Origin: Pedosphaera sp.
GTDB lineage: Bacteria > Verrucomicrobiota > Verrucomicrobiia > Limisphaerales > UBA9464
NCBI GenBank assembly: GCA_009695205.1
Contig: SIBK01000003.1
Coordinates: forward strand, 59,658 to 123,657
DNA length: 64,000 bases
Reading direction: 5' to 3'
Part shown: positions 10,391-20,036 of the stretch, in pieces
Layout: each line of letters starts with the position of its first letter
How positions within the stretch are numbered: the stretch's first letter is position 1
The notes under the pieces: model-generated
The model's input: the letters and a program-made list of their open reading frames with translations, nothing else
What the model was told of the DNA's origin: nothing
The model's database searches: none
Program-made: the position numbers and the translations under genes

Positions 10391-10650
10391 CTAAATGGTT
10401 TCGTGCAGAACGGGTAGATCTCGGGGAATCTGGTGCACGGGGCCAAAGCAAATGACTGGCCGCGCGAGCGCTCAGGTATGGGCTGTCGCCGCATCAATTC
10501 GTCTTTCGCCAGCACGGGCGCAAATGACTGAATCGCCTCCGAGCCAGAAAGTTGGGGCCGGCCCAGATGGCCGTGGAATCTGGCTCCCCTGATCAAGAGC
10601 ACCTCACGCATGCTGTCTGCAAAAAATTCCCAACCGAGCGCCTGCGTCAT
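10391..10650 (-). pseudogene. Unassigned operon gene, frameshifted and with an in-frame TGA
   Basis: The start ATG overlaps the stop of the sugar permease gene (ATGA arrangement), as at the other joints of this operon. The reading begins MTQALGWEFFADSMREVLLI, then coding-like sequence continues in another frame as PTFWLGGDSVICARAGERR, meets TGA, and goes on as ALARPVICFGPVHQIPRDLP to a TAG at 10391. No family was recognised. With a shift and a stop within 260 bases it is probably a damaged terminal gene of the operon. It also explains the interval between the peptide permease and the sugar permease. Confidence 0.35.
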
Positions 10651-11582
10651 TTTACGCGATTGCGGAGGCTTTCGAGGAGTACAGCCGCAAAAATCACAAC
10701 ACTCGTGACCATGGGGTAAAGATAGGGATTGGCGTTAATGATCACGAGGCCGTTCTCGATGGTTTGAATCAGGAGCGCGCCGAGCAGCGTGCCAGGCAGG
10801 ACATTTCCTCGTCCGCCCAACAGGCTGGTGCCGCCGAGCACGGCGGCGGCGATGGCGGCGAATTCCTTTTGCTCACCAAACTTGGGAGAGACTGCACCGA
10901 GTTGGCCTAACGTGACCATGGCCGCCACGGCGGCGCAGACTCCGCTAATAAGATCGACCGCCGCGAGAATGCGGCCGGTCCGGATGCCGGCCTTCTTCGC
11001 CATCTCCACATCGTGGCCGACGGCGAAGATCTGACGGCCGAACGGCGTGCGAGTCAGCACCAGATGCGCGAGAATGAGCACGCCCGCGAAGAGCCAGGCC
11101 GGTAGTGGCACGCTGAGGAATCGGGCGGAACCAATCTGGAGAAAGCTGTCAGGCAGATTCAGTGCGCGGGTCTCGGTGATGCGCAGGCCGAGGCCGCGTC
11201 CGATGAAGAGCGTTGCCAGCGTAAAAATGAAAGCCGCGACGCGGACGCGTGTAATCGAAAAGGCGTTGAATGCGCCGAAGACGAGCGAGACGCCGACCAT
11301 GACGAGCAATGCGAGCGGCAGTGGCCAGCCGGCAATCGCCATTTTCCCCGCGATGGCGGCGGCCACGAACATGATGGCGCCCACGGACAAATCCACTCCT
11401 GCCGTCAGCAGCACGAAGGTCATTCCCACCGCGACGATGCTCGTCGAGGATGCCTGCACGACGATGTTCACGAGATTGCGCGGTTCGAGAAACTTCTCCG
11501 ATTGCGTGCCGAAGAATGCGAGCACTGCGGCAAAGAGCAGCAGCGGCGCGAAGTCGAGCAGACGTTGCCCGGCGCGATTCAC
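10647..11582 (-). CDS. Ribose-type sugar ABC transporter permease (RbsC family)
   Basis: An intact 311-residue membrane protein of the BPD_transp_2 family. It has about eight hydrophobic segments and the family marks VGMTFVLLTAGVDLSVGAIM (the TGGIDLSVG motif), FGRQIFAVGHDVEMAKKAGI and AAVLGGTSLLGGRGNVLPGT. It forms the membrane channel for a pentose or related sugar. The start overlaps the stop of the ATPase gene by four bases, so the two are translationally coupled. It is one of only two intact genes in the 10.4-20.4 kb operon. No RbsB binding-protein gene was found in the window, so the sugar cannot be assigned. Confidence 0.85.
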   Translation of the reverse strand: MNRAGQRLLDFAPLLLFAAVLAFFGTQSEKFLEPRNLVNIVVQASSTSIVAVGMTFVLLTAGVDLSVGAIMFVAAAIAGKMAIAGWPLPLALLVMVGVSLVFGAFNAFSITRVRVAAFIFTLATLFIGRGLGLRITETRALNLPDSFLQIGSARFLSVPLPAWLFAGVLILAHLVLTRTPFGRQIFAVGHDVEMAKKAGIRTGRILAAVDLISGVCAAVAAMVTLGQLGAVSPKFGEQKEFAAIAAAVLGGTSLLGGRGNVLPGTLLGALLIQTIENGLVIINANPYLYPMVTSVVIFAAVLLESLRNRVK

Positions 11583-13149
11583 GAGCCGACCTCCTTCTTG
11601 GTTCCGAGGGCGGCGGCCAGGATGCGCTCGCGGTCGAACTGCTTACGCGGAAGGTCGTCCACCAATTTTCCGCTGCGCATGACGAGGATGCGGTCGCACA
11701 ACCCCATCAACTCCTCCATCTCCGAGGAGATGACGAGCACGCCCGCGCCCTGATCGGCGAGTTCATGGATGAGCCGGTAAATTTCAAACTTCGCGCCCAC
11801 GTCGATGCTGCGCGTCGGTTCATCGAGGATGAGCACCTTGGGATTGGTCAAAAGCCATTTGCCGAGCACGACCTTTTGCTGATTGCCACCGCTCATGGTC
11901 CGCACTGGCTGCGTGTCGCTCGTCTTGGAGTCGAGTTGCACCACCGATCGGATCCGCGTGACGGCGGCTTGCCACCAGTCGCGCAGGAGCCAGCGCACGG
12001 GTGTTCGCCCATGCTGCGGCAGAGTGACAAGTGCGAGGTTGTCGGCCACCGCTGCGGCGAGACACAACCCCTCGCTGCGGCGGTTCTCAGTGAGGAAGGC
12101 CACACCGCGTTCAATCAAGTGGCGAGGCGAGAGACGGTGAAGCGCTTCACCCGCAAGCCGCACCTCCCCGTGCTCACGCGTGTCGAGACCGAAGAGGATG
12201 CGCGCCAGTTTCGAGCGGCCCGCGCCCATCAAGCCGGACAGCCCGAGCACTTCGCCGCGATGTAGCGTGAAGGAAATGTTCTCCACGACGCCCGGTTACG
12301 AAACATTGCGCACTTCCAGAATGGGAGCGCCATCCTCCGAACGAGCGCCTTCATTGCGGCGCTCCGGGAAAAGCTGATTCATCGTCCGCCCAACCATAAG
12401 CGAGACGAGTTTCTCGGTGGTGAACGCCTTCGTCACGCCGGAGCCCACCACCTCGCCGTCGCGCAGCACCACGATGTCATCATAGAGCCGAACACCTCGG
12501 CTAGCGTGCGCGAGATGTAGATGATCACCAGCCCGCTGGCGCGCAGGCGAGCGATCAGCGCGAAGAGCCGCGCCGTTTCGCGTTCGCTCAACGAAGTCGT
12601 CGGCTCGTCGAAGATGATGAGCCGTGCTTCGATGCTCAGGGCCTTGGCGATCTCGACCAGTTGTCGCTCGCCGGGGGAAAGCCTCTCCACCAGCCGGTGC
12701 GGCGGAATTTCCAGGCCCACTTCGCGCAACAACTCCGCCGCGCGCTCGTGCATCTCAGCGCGCCGGATGAATGGCGTCGCGCCGGCACGCGGGAACCGGG
12801 TGAGAAAAATATTCTCCGCGATGGAGAGGTTTGGAAACAGGTTCAGCTCCTGATGAATAAACGCAATGCCGCGGCGCGCGGCCTCCTGCGGGCTTTGCGG
12901 CGCGTAGTCAGCGCCCGCAAACCGGAGAGCGCCCGCTTCGGGCTGGAGATTCCCGCCCAGGATGTTCATCAGCGTGGACTTGCCCGCCCCATTCTCGCCG
13001 ACCAACCCAACCATGCCGCCCACCGGCACACTGAAGCTCACGCCTTTGAGCACCTTCACGCCGAAGAACGACTTCTCGATGCCTCGCAGCGTGAGGAGTT
13101 CGTTCTTGGTTGTTGGTTGTTCGTGTGCATGCGCGCTTGTTGCCATCAA
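11579..13149 (-). pseudogene. Ribose-type sugar ABC transporter ATPase (RbsA family), frameshift plus TAA
   Basis: Two ATPase cassettes are expected and both are visible. The first half has Walker A GENGAGKST, the signature LSPGERQLVEIAKAL and Walker B RLIIFDEPTTSL. The second half has a degenerate Walker A GLMGAGRSKL, signature MSGGNQQKVVLGKWL and Walker B VLILDEPTRSIDVGAK. Reading the whole gene needs a one-base correction near 12480-12490 (after RTLAEVF) and passage through a TAA near 12297 inside RNVS*PGVVENIS. A CAA-to-TAA change would explain that stop. The N-terminal coding region and leader carry low-complexity sequence. The permease gene follows with an ATGA overlap. Confidence 0.85.
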
Positions 13150-13190
13150 CCACGAACTACGAACTATAAACCACGAACCACAAACCTATT
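13150..13190. repeat. Low-complexity leader repeat
   Basis: Imperfect copies of ACCACGAACTACGAACTATA and ACCACGAACCACAAACC lie immediately upstream of the ATPase start on the minus strand and overlap the tail of the preceding gene. Similar 7-base-like iterations sit in front of other minus-strand starts in this window (15957-15990, 29560-29700, 31096-31160). Confidence 0.55.
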
Positions 13191-14321
13191 TCGCACCGCA
13201 TCGAGCACGGCCGCAAACAAGATCACGGCCCCTTTGGTCATGGTGATGGAGAATTGTGACAGGCTCAGGATGTTCAGCGCGTTGTTGAGCACGGTGAGGA
13301 AGAGCACGTAGAAAATCGTCTAGGCAATCTTGCCCTTGCCGCCGAACAGGCTCGTGCCTCCCACAACTGTCGCGCCGATGATGTCCAAAAGAATCTCCCG
13401 ACCGAGCACGGGCGAACCGGTCTCCAGGCGTCCGGTGAGCATCACCGACGCAAGTGCAGCGCAGAAGCCCGAGGCTACGTAGGCAGCGAATGTCATCGCG
13501 CGCACCGGCACGCCGGAGATGTGGGCTGTGGTGGCATTTTGGCCGACAGAGTAGAGCCAGCGTCCGAAGACCGTGCGCCGGAGCATCAGATGCGCGGCGA
13601 CAGCGAGTGCAGCGGTGAGCACGACTGCGAAGGGTAAGCGTTGGCCCAGGGCGAGGAATGATGCTGGCAAACCGTAGATGTTCTTCGATTGCGTCAGCCA
13701 CACGGCGAATCCGCTCAGGAACATCATCGACGCCAGCGTCACGATGAACGACGGCAATCGAAGTAGCGTGATGACAGCGCCCTTCAACGCGCCGAGTCCC
13801 GCGCCCAGGGCGAGCATCACCAACACGCCGATGCCAGCCGGAGTTCCACCGCCACCGCTGATGAACGACAAGCGTGCCCGGAACGGCGTGCCGATGACGC
13901 CCGAACGCAGCGTGTTGATGAGCTCGCGCATCGGCCTCTGCCAGCGCCAGTTTTCGTGGACGAAGAACGGCGTCTTGGCCTTCGCGAACGCCGAGATCAT
14001 TTGCCGCGCGTCCTTCAGCGAGGCCGCCATCGGCTTCTGGCAGATGCACGGGATGCGGTGCTTCGCGCAGAGCAGCAAGAGCGGCTTGTGGGCGCCGACC
14101 TCGGTGATGTTGTCCACGAAGTCGGGTTTCAGTTCGCGCAGCAGCTTCCCGGCGTCGTCATAGACCGCGGGTACGCCCAGGTCACGCGCAAACGCCTCTG
14201 CCTTGTCGCGGCTGCGATTGTAGATAGCGACGCACTCGACACCGCCGACCTCGCGCCATGCCGCGAGCTGGCAGCGTGCCCAAAACTCGGCACCGAAGAT
14301 GGCGAAGCGGAGTGGTTTCAT
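13164..14321 (-). pseudogene. In-frame chimera: Gfo/Idh/MocA N-terminus joined to RbsC permease, amber at codon 334
   Basis: Residues 1 to about 168 are the NAD-binding half of a Gfo/Idh/MocA dehydrogenase (MKPLRFAIFGAEFWARCQLA, then CICQKPMAASLKDARQM and ENWRWQRPMRELI). Without a frame change the sequence becomes a ribose-type permease lacking its first helices (LRLPSFIVTLASMMFLSGFA, FGRWLYSVGQNATTAHISGV, GATVVGGTSLFGGKGKIA). A TAG at 13320-13322 interrupts where tryptophan is plausible; the frame continues as TIFYVLFLTVLNNALNILSL to a TAG at 13164. The start at 14321 overlaps the upstream stop (ATGA). The likely origin is a deletion that removed the dehydrogenase C-terminus and the permease N-terminus. 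Confidence 0.8.
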
Positions 14322-15129
14322 GCCTTGGTTGTAAACAACGGTTTCCAATACGCCAAGCTCTGCGCGGCCCACGATTCTTCCTTAGCAACCGTTCGTTCGA
14401 TCTCGGCTTCTGGCGGCGTCCAAAGTTCCAGCACTGTGGTCTCGCAGCGGTGGAAGGGCGTGAACCCAGTCAACAGCCGGGGCACATCGAGCTGACCCGC
14501 ACCTGCCGGACGGCCCTCCACGGTGAAGCCCATGAGGTACGGCACTCGCGCGATGTGAAAATCCTTGATGTGGAGATTCAACGTGAGCGGGCCCAGTTCC
14601 CGCAGCACGGTGTCCAGTCCTTCGCCCGCGCCGAGCGAGTTCGCAGTGTCGAGGCACACACCGATGCGGTCGCTGCCGGCGTTCTCGACCATTTCGCGCA
14701 AGGTCGCGGCGGGAAAGCGGTCGTGATTCTCGATGCCGAGCTTGAGCCGAGTCAGCAGCGGTACGCTTTGACCCAGCACATGGAGACTGCCTCGGGCGTG
14801 GGATGATACTCGGCGTCGTCGATGACGAAACGAATTAGCTTCGCACCGAGGCGGCGCGCGATCGCGGCGTAGGCTTGAACGTTTCCCAAAGTCAGGCACC
14901 GCGCGCCGATCTCGAGTCGCACGCCTTCGCTGGCGGCCCGCCTGGCCAGGAGGTCCAGGCGTGCTTCGTCGAAGGTGTGCAGCGGCAGGTTGTCGCCAAT
15001 TTGCAGCAGCTTCACACCATGCTCGCGGCACCGGCCGAGCAAGCCATGTTCATCGAGCGGTCGGGTCGGCGCGTACCCCGGCACGCCAACGGCCCAACCG
15101 AACGTGTAACTGCTGAGGCCGAGGATCAT
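14318..15129 (-). pseudogene. Sugar phosphate isomerase/epimerase (xylose-isomerase-like TIM barrel), one frameshift
   Basis: Starts MILGLSSYTFGWAVGVPGYA and continues with GVKLLQIGDNLPLHTFDEAR and RLEIGARCLTLGNVQAYAAI, then changes frame near 14760. The second piece reads GIENHDRFPAATLREMVENA, RIGVCLDTANSLGAGEG and LNLHIKDFHIARVPYLMGFT, the metal-binding core of this TIM-barrel family. Restored length is about 270 residues, normal for the family. These enzymes epimerise or isomerise sugars or inositols and often occur beside Gfo/Idh dehydrogenases and sugar transporters, as here. The start overlaps the preceding stop at 15126-15129, and its own stop overlaps the next start. Confidence 0.8.
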
Positions 15130-15956
15130 TTGTTCGTGATGTCCCGCACTCGCTCGCGAATGTCGTTCATCTCAAAAAAGTTTCTGCCAACCTTCCTTGA
15201 AGAGCACCGCCTTGGCGCGCTTGCTGATCTTGTAGGCGGCATCGGAGAACGTGCCATTCACTTCGCCGAAGAGCACCGCGATCTGAATCCGCAGGTGGCC
15301 GAGCACGAAGTCCCGCACCGCGTCCTTCGGCACGCCAGCCGCAACCAGTCGATCATGGCCTTCCTTCACGACTTCCATGCAGGTCTGGGCGAGCGTTTCC
15401 ACGAGGGCCGGCTCCAGCATCGCCATCTGCTCCAGGGTCACGCGATGGGCGCGGCTCACCGGCGCATACATGGCGGTGGAGACTTCGAGGCCGAGTTCGT
15501 AGCAGCTCTCCGCACCCCACATCAGCGCCACGACGATTCCCTGCTTTGGCGAGATCTCCCCTAGAAATCGCGGAACGCCTTCTCCGTGGGCTCCTAGTTG
15601 AACACCGACGGATGGCACGGATGCGCGATGACGCAGCCGATGTCGGCGCGGCGCGGCAACTGATCGTCGAGAGGCGCGGCGGGATCGAGCGTCATCAGCA
15701 GGGAGGCGGGCTTCATCCTCGGCACCACCTCGCGCGCGACGGCGCCGATGGCCATGTCCGGCACGGCGAGGATCACCACATCCCCCGCAGGCACCGCCGT
15801 GGCCTGATCAGAAAGAGTGACGCCGCGCTGGTGCAGGTTCTCGATGCCCTTGGGGGAAACTTCGAGATAATGAACTTTGTAGTTCGTCTTGAGAAAATTG
15901 TCGGTCAGGCGGCAGCCCATTTTGCCGCCCGCGCCAATGAGTGTGATTGTTTTCAT
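15126..15956 (-). pseudogene. 6-phosphogluconate-dehydrogenase-like NAD-binding protein, amber plus frameshift
   Basis: The start MKTITLIGAGGKMGCRLTDN carries a GxGGxMG nucleotide-binding loop. The N-terminal domain ends IGCVIAHPCHPSVFN and then TAG at 15594-15596. The frame goes on EPTEKAFRDF, changes by one base near 15560 and continues GEISPKQGIVVALMWGAESC to TGA at 15126. This layout matches small dehydrogenases with a phosphogluconate-dehydrogenase C-terminal domain found in sugar operons. The amber lies in CCTAG on the plus strand, so a CAG codon inside CCAGG is a likely ancestor. The substrate is unknown. Confidence 0.75.
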
Positions 15957-15987
15957 TCGTTCCTGGTTAGTTGTCGGTTGTTCGTGC

Positions 15988-16955
15988 TCACCGTGCTGCG
16001 GGTTTCCAACTCGCGCGGCTTCCATCAATCGCCATCTGGAAGTGGAGCGATTCAATGAGTGTGGTCTTGCTGCCGTCCGGTCGGATAAGCCAGACGGGGC
16101 GCTTGTCGGCGGGTTTCTCGGAATAAATCTTCAGCATCCGTTCCTTGTTGCTCCAGTAGCGCTCGTCGGTGCGGCGGAAGGAAATCCATTTTCCATCCAG
16201 CGACCAGGCGCTCGGCGCGCAGACGCTGTTCGCGCCAAAGGTGGTGAGCTGGCGCTGACCGGTGCCGTCAACGTTGATGATGAACAGTTCCAGCGCTTCC
16301 GCGACGGGGAAGGAATAGACGAGTTGCTTCGAGTCCGCGACCAGTTCGGGGACGTTGCGCCCACCTTGCTGATTTCCTTCACAACCTAGCGCTTGTTGGT
16401 GCCGTGGTGGTTCATGACAAAGACGGTCACTCCGCCTCCTTCATGGCCGGTGTAGGTGATGAGCCTACCATCAGGCGAGAGCGTCGGATCATGGCCTTCG
16501 CCGAGAGCCTGTTCATCGCTGCCGTGGGGCTTGATGCTGGCCATTCCGGGCTTGTCGCCGTGTTTGCCGAAGACAATGCGCTCGCCGCGCGGGGTTTTCT
16601 GCCAGCTCGGCATATAACAAACGTCGTGCATGCGATTCAGTCGTCGCAACTTTGAGCCGTCGGCCTTGCAGACCCAGAGATTCGTCGTGCCCTCGCGATC
16701 TGACATGAAGCAAATCTGTTTCCCATCCGGAGACCAGCACGGGTAACGGTCCTCGGACTTCGGCGAGCGCGAGACGTTAAATATGTCGCCGGTGGTAGGG
16801 TCTGCAACGAACACCTCGGTATCCCCCGTGCGGACGGACGTGACGAGAAGTTTTTGGCAACCAAGGTCGGCCGCTCCTGCGGTCGCTACCGAGACGGCGG
16901 CAAAAGCGATCACCGCCGCGGGAAGCATAAGAAGTTGTTTCTGGTTCACATTCAT
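15988..16955 (-). pseudogene. TolB-like (PD40) beta-propeller protein, stop plus frameshift
   Basis: After a signal peptide (LLMLPAAVIAFAAVSVATAG) come repeated blades of the TolB/PD40 kind: YPCWSPDGKQICFMSDREGT, TPRGERIVFG, DPTLSPDGRLITYTGHEGGG. A TAG at 16386-16388 follows MNHHGTNKR. The sequence resumes VVKEISKV and, after a one-base change, reads VADSKQLVYSFPVAEALELF and SAWSLDGKWISFRRTDERYW to TGA at 15988. The predicted location is the periplasm. Its place between the LamG and dehydrogenase genes of a sugar operon suggests a sensing or binding role, but that is inference. The ATG at 16955 is preferred over an upstream TTG. Confidence 0.7.
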
Positions 16956-16965
16956 ATTCGTGTTC

Positions 16966-17091
16966 CTAAATTCTCTCTGCAGCTTCAAACGGTGACAGAA
17001 TCTCTGCCGCCGAAAATGCGCCTATGGCAAAGAGGATCGTGCCGATGGCCACTGCATGGGCGGCTGGGTATGGAGCTTTGTGGAACTTCAT
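16966..17091 (-). CDS. Possible 41-residue membrane peptide
   Basis: A short frame from ATG 17089-17091 to TAG encodes a peptide with one hydrophobic segment, AVAIGTILFAIGAFSAAEIL. It lies between the LamG protein and the TolB-like protein, ten bases after the former. No family is recognised. It may be a real small operon gene or the leading scrap of a deleted membrane protein. Confidence 0.25.
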   Translation of the reverse strand: MKFHKAPYPAAHAVAIGTILFAIGAFSAAEILSPFEAAERI

Positions 17092-17100
17092 GGTGGGTGT

Positions 17101-18815
17101 TTATGGTTTGGTCGTTGAGACTTTCAGAACTTCCTCGCCCGTCAGCGCGCGATTGTAGAGCTGCATGTTGTCAATCCGGCCGTGGAAACAGTCCACCCAG
17201 GTCTTGCCTTTGCTGTTGGTGTTGCCGCCGATGATGATGGGATTCTCATCCTGATACTTGAAGGGAATCGAGTACGGCTCCGACTTTGCCAGTTTTCCGT
17301 TCACGTAGAGTTTGAAGACCGCGTTGTCGTAGCTTCCCGCGAGGTGAATCTATTCGCCGACGGGCATATCGTCCACACTCTTGGTATTCTTGTAGTGAGC
17401 GCCATCCGCATCAACCGAGAACAACGCTTTGTTCTTCACCACCGCCAGGCCGAAATATTCCGAAGGGCCGTCCTTCACCTCGCGCGAGATGCTCGTGTTC
17501 CAGGTTGCATCGGCGGTGCGGTTCACCCAGGCGGAAACGGTGAGGCCGTCCTTCATGTCATCGAGTGAAGCAGCGTGAGGAACTTCCACCAGTGCGTCCT
17601 GCTGGCACGCGATTGCGCTGCCAAACTTGCCCCGACGCGAACAGCTCCGTGCACCGCACCGTGATGATTGCCGCTGGAACTGTCCCGGGCTTGCCCGCCG
17701 TCTGTCTCGTCAAATTTCCACTGGTCGCTCTTCGCGCCGATACAATAGAGGTTTTTCTCCGTGCGGATGAAGACCTGCCCCTGAGAAACGGCCGGCGACG
17801 CCTGGACCTTTTCGCCAAGTAGATTCTTCGCCAGCACTTTGAACTCAGACCCCGCTTCGATGACGGTCGTCTCGCCGTTGTCGCCAACGAAATAGATCCG
17901 ACCCGCCGCCGCCACGGGCGATGCCGCGAAGTTTCCACCCACGTGTTCCTGCCAGACGATCTCGCCGGTGTCCGCTTTCATGCAAGTAACGACGCTGCCG
18001 TCGGTGATGGCGAAGAGGTGCGGTTTCAGGTAAATCATCGAAGGAACTTTCGGCATGCCCTCCTTCTGCTCCCAGACGAGATTCGCTTCCTTCAGATCCC
18101 CTTGGCCGCCGAGCTTGAAGGCTTTGATCGTCTCCTTGCCACCCCAACCGCCCGAGGTGAACACCAACCCATCGCCCAGCACGGCCGAAGGCACCTTGCC
18201 TTCGCCGATGAATTGATGGCTCCAGAGCCGCTCGCCGGTTTTGAAGTCGAAGCCTTGCACAACGTCGCCAGCCTCGGTCACAACCTGCGCCTTGCCGCCC
18301 TGTTCCCAAATGCACGGCACGCCGTGCGAGATGCGCGAGAGTCCGCGTTTGCCTTGCCAACGTTCCTTGCCGGTCCTTGCGTCGAGCGCCATGACGCGGG
18401 CCTGATCCCACGCCTGTTGCCAGCCAAGTTTTTTGTCCTCGCCGTCGCTGCTACCGTCGCGCGCCATGATCAGCAGGCCGTCGTGCCGTATCGGCGATGA
18501 ACCCAGGCCGTGCTCGCCGAAGAATTTGTAGTCGTGGTTTTCCTAGGCCAGGGAGCCGTCGAATTTCAGCGCGACAAAACTTCCATCGTTGAAGGCCGCA
18601 TAGACCCGCTCGCCATCCGTCGCGGTGGTGCCAAACATGCGGTCACCCCAGACCACGGGCGACGACCAGGATTCTCCAGGCAACTCGGACTTCCACGCGA
18701 TGTTCTCGGTCGCGGACCATTTGAGTGGGGGATTGCTCTCCGTGGAAAGACCCTGCGCCGCCGCTGCGGAGAAAAGTAGCGCCGGGACGAGATGAAGAAC
18801 TCGATTCATACTCAT
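17101..18815 (-). pseudogene. PQQ-type beta-propeller fused to LamG domain, two ambers and one frameshift
   Basis: The signal peptide (VLHLVPALLFSAAAAQG) is followed by a PQQ-like propeller of BamB type: WSSPVVWGDRMFGTTATDGE, VMALDARTGKERWQGKRGL, VQGFDFKTGERLWSHQF. From about residue 395 a LamG/concanavalin-like domain begins (WKFDETDGGQARDSSSGNHH). Lesions are TAG at 18543-18545 (SLA*ENHDYKFF), a frame change near 17600-17640, and TAG at 17350-17352 (MPVGE*IHLAGSYD, where the family has GEWxHVAGTYD). Tryptophan is plausible at both ambers. The protein would be exported and would bind or display a carbohydrate. It follows an intact Gfo/Idh gene after a 45-base gap. Confidence 0.8.
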
Positions 18816-18860
18816 GGTTTGTTTTCGTGAATGACCAGTTTTGGAAACGGGAACAGCACC

Positions 18861-20036
18861 TCAACTCACGATGGGCCACTTGAAGGTGGAGGTGAGCGCG
18901 ATGCGCTTCCCCGTTGCGGACGATTCGCGCGCGGCTGTGATGATTTCAAGAACGTGCAAGGCCTGCTCGGGCGTCACGAGCAACTCCTTGCCAGTGACGA
19001 GACATTCGGCCGCGAGGGCTGCGCCTTGTTGCCACTTATAGCCTTGTGGGTCGGTGACGTGACGCTCGAGGGTGGGCGAATTTTTCGTGGCGAGGTCCAC
19101 GCCGAGAGGCTCCCAATCGTAGCCGACCAACCCCATGAATCCGGTCGAACCGACGATGCTGATCGTGTGGCGCGTCTCCTTGCTGCCGTTGTGGCCGTTC
19201 GGGTTGAAGTAATTGAAGCCCGACTGCACATGGGAAATGATCCCCTGGCCGTGGTCGAGCAACACCATCGCGTTATCCTCCTCGGTGACTTTGATTCGTC
19301 CCTTGTCGCTGACCGTGCGCTCCGGCGTGACGATGCTCAACATCGCACTTACGTTTTTCACCGGGCCGAGCAAGCCGGTGAGCGACGTCAGATTGTATAC
19401 CGCCAGATCCGGCAAACTGCCGCCGCCTTTCTCGTAGAAAAATGCCGACCAACCCGGCCCTTCATGTCCGTAATCCGCATGCGCCGCCGCGACACGGCCG
19501 AGCTTGCCGGCGGCGAGTTGCTTCGCCATGAACGCAAACTGCGGGCTCTGCACGGTGATCGGCGCGCCCCACAGCCGGAGATTCTTCGCCTTCGCGATGC
19601 GCAAGAGATCCTGCCCCGCGGCGAGCGTGTTTCCGATCGGTTTCTCGCTCCACACATGCTTGCCGGCTTCCAGCGCGCGACGATTGATGCCCTCGTGTTG
19701 TTGCATGTCCGTGGTATCGATGAGGAAATCAAACGGCTCGCCCGCCAGCATGGCTTCAATGTTTGGATAATGATGCGCGACCTTGAACCGCTCCGCCTGG
19801 CGCCTCGCGCGCTCCGGCTTGATGTCGCACAGGCTGACGACTTCGACGAATGGGCAGTTCGTCAATTGGGGGAGGTATTGGTTTGAAACGCTCCCGCAGC
19901 CAATCAGCCCGGTGCGAATCCGCTTCGCGGGCACGTCTGCCACGAGCGTGCTGACCGCGCCCGAAGCCAGCGCAGCCCCGGCGAGCATACTGGTCTTGGT
20001 GAAGTCACGACGAGTGAGTGCAGAGAATGTATTCAT
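18861..20036 (-). CDS. Exported Gfo/Idh/MocA family oxidoreductase
   Basis: An intact 391-residue protein. The N-terminus has a Tat-like signal, LTRRDFTKTSMLAGAALASG, so it is probably exported folded with its cofactor. The NAD(P) site reads RTGLIGCGSVSNQYLPQL, and the conserved lysine of the family lies in HVWSEKPIGNTLAAGQDLL. The C-terminal half is the usual Gfo/Idh beta-sheet domain (GHEGPGWSAFFYEKGGGSLP). Periplasmic relatives oxidise sugars or sugar alcohols. Its start overlaps the stop of the ROK fragment (20033-20036). It is one of two undamaged genes in this operon. Confidence 0.9.
   Translation of the reverse strand: MNTFSALTRRDFTKTSMLAGAALASGAVSTLVADVPAKRIRTGLIGCGSVSNQYLPQLTNCPFVEVVSLCDIKPERARRQAERFKVAHHYPNIEAMLAGEPFDFLIDTTDMQQHEGINRRALEAGKHVWSEKPIGNTLAAGQDLLRIAKAKNLRLWGAPITVQSPQFAFMAKQLAAGKLGRVAAAHADYGHEGPGWSAFFYEKGGGSLPDLAVYNLTSLTGLLGPVKNVSAMLSIVTPERTVSDKGRIKVTEEDNAMVLLDHGQGIISHVQSGFNYFNPNGHNGSKETRHTISIVGSTGFMGLVGYDWEPLGVDLATKNSPTLERHVTDPQGYKWQQGAALAAECLVTGKELLVTPEQALHVLEIITAARESSATGKRIALTSTFKWPIVS

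Noticed and set aside
9133..18545. TAG might be a recoded sense codon (Trp or Gln) in this genome
   Set aside because: TAG ends normal genes here (for example the prepilin at 357-359), core genes have no internal TAG, the inferred residues differ from site to site, and frameshifts accompany the stops.
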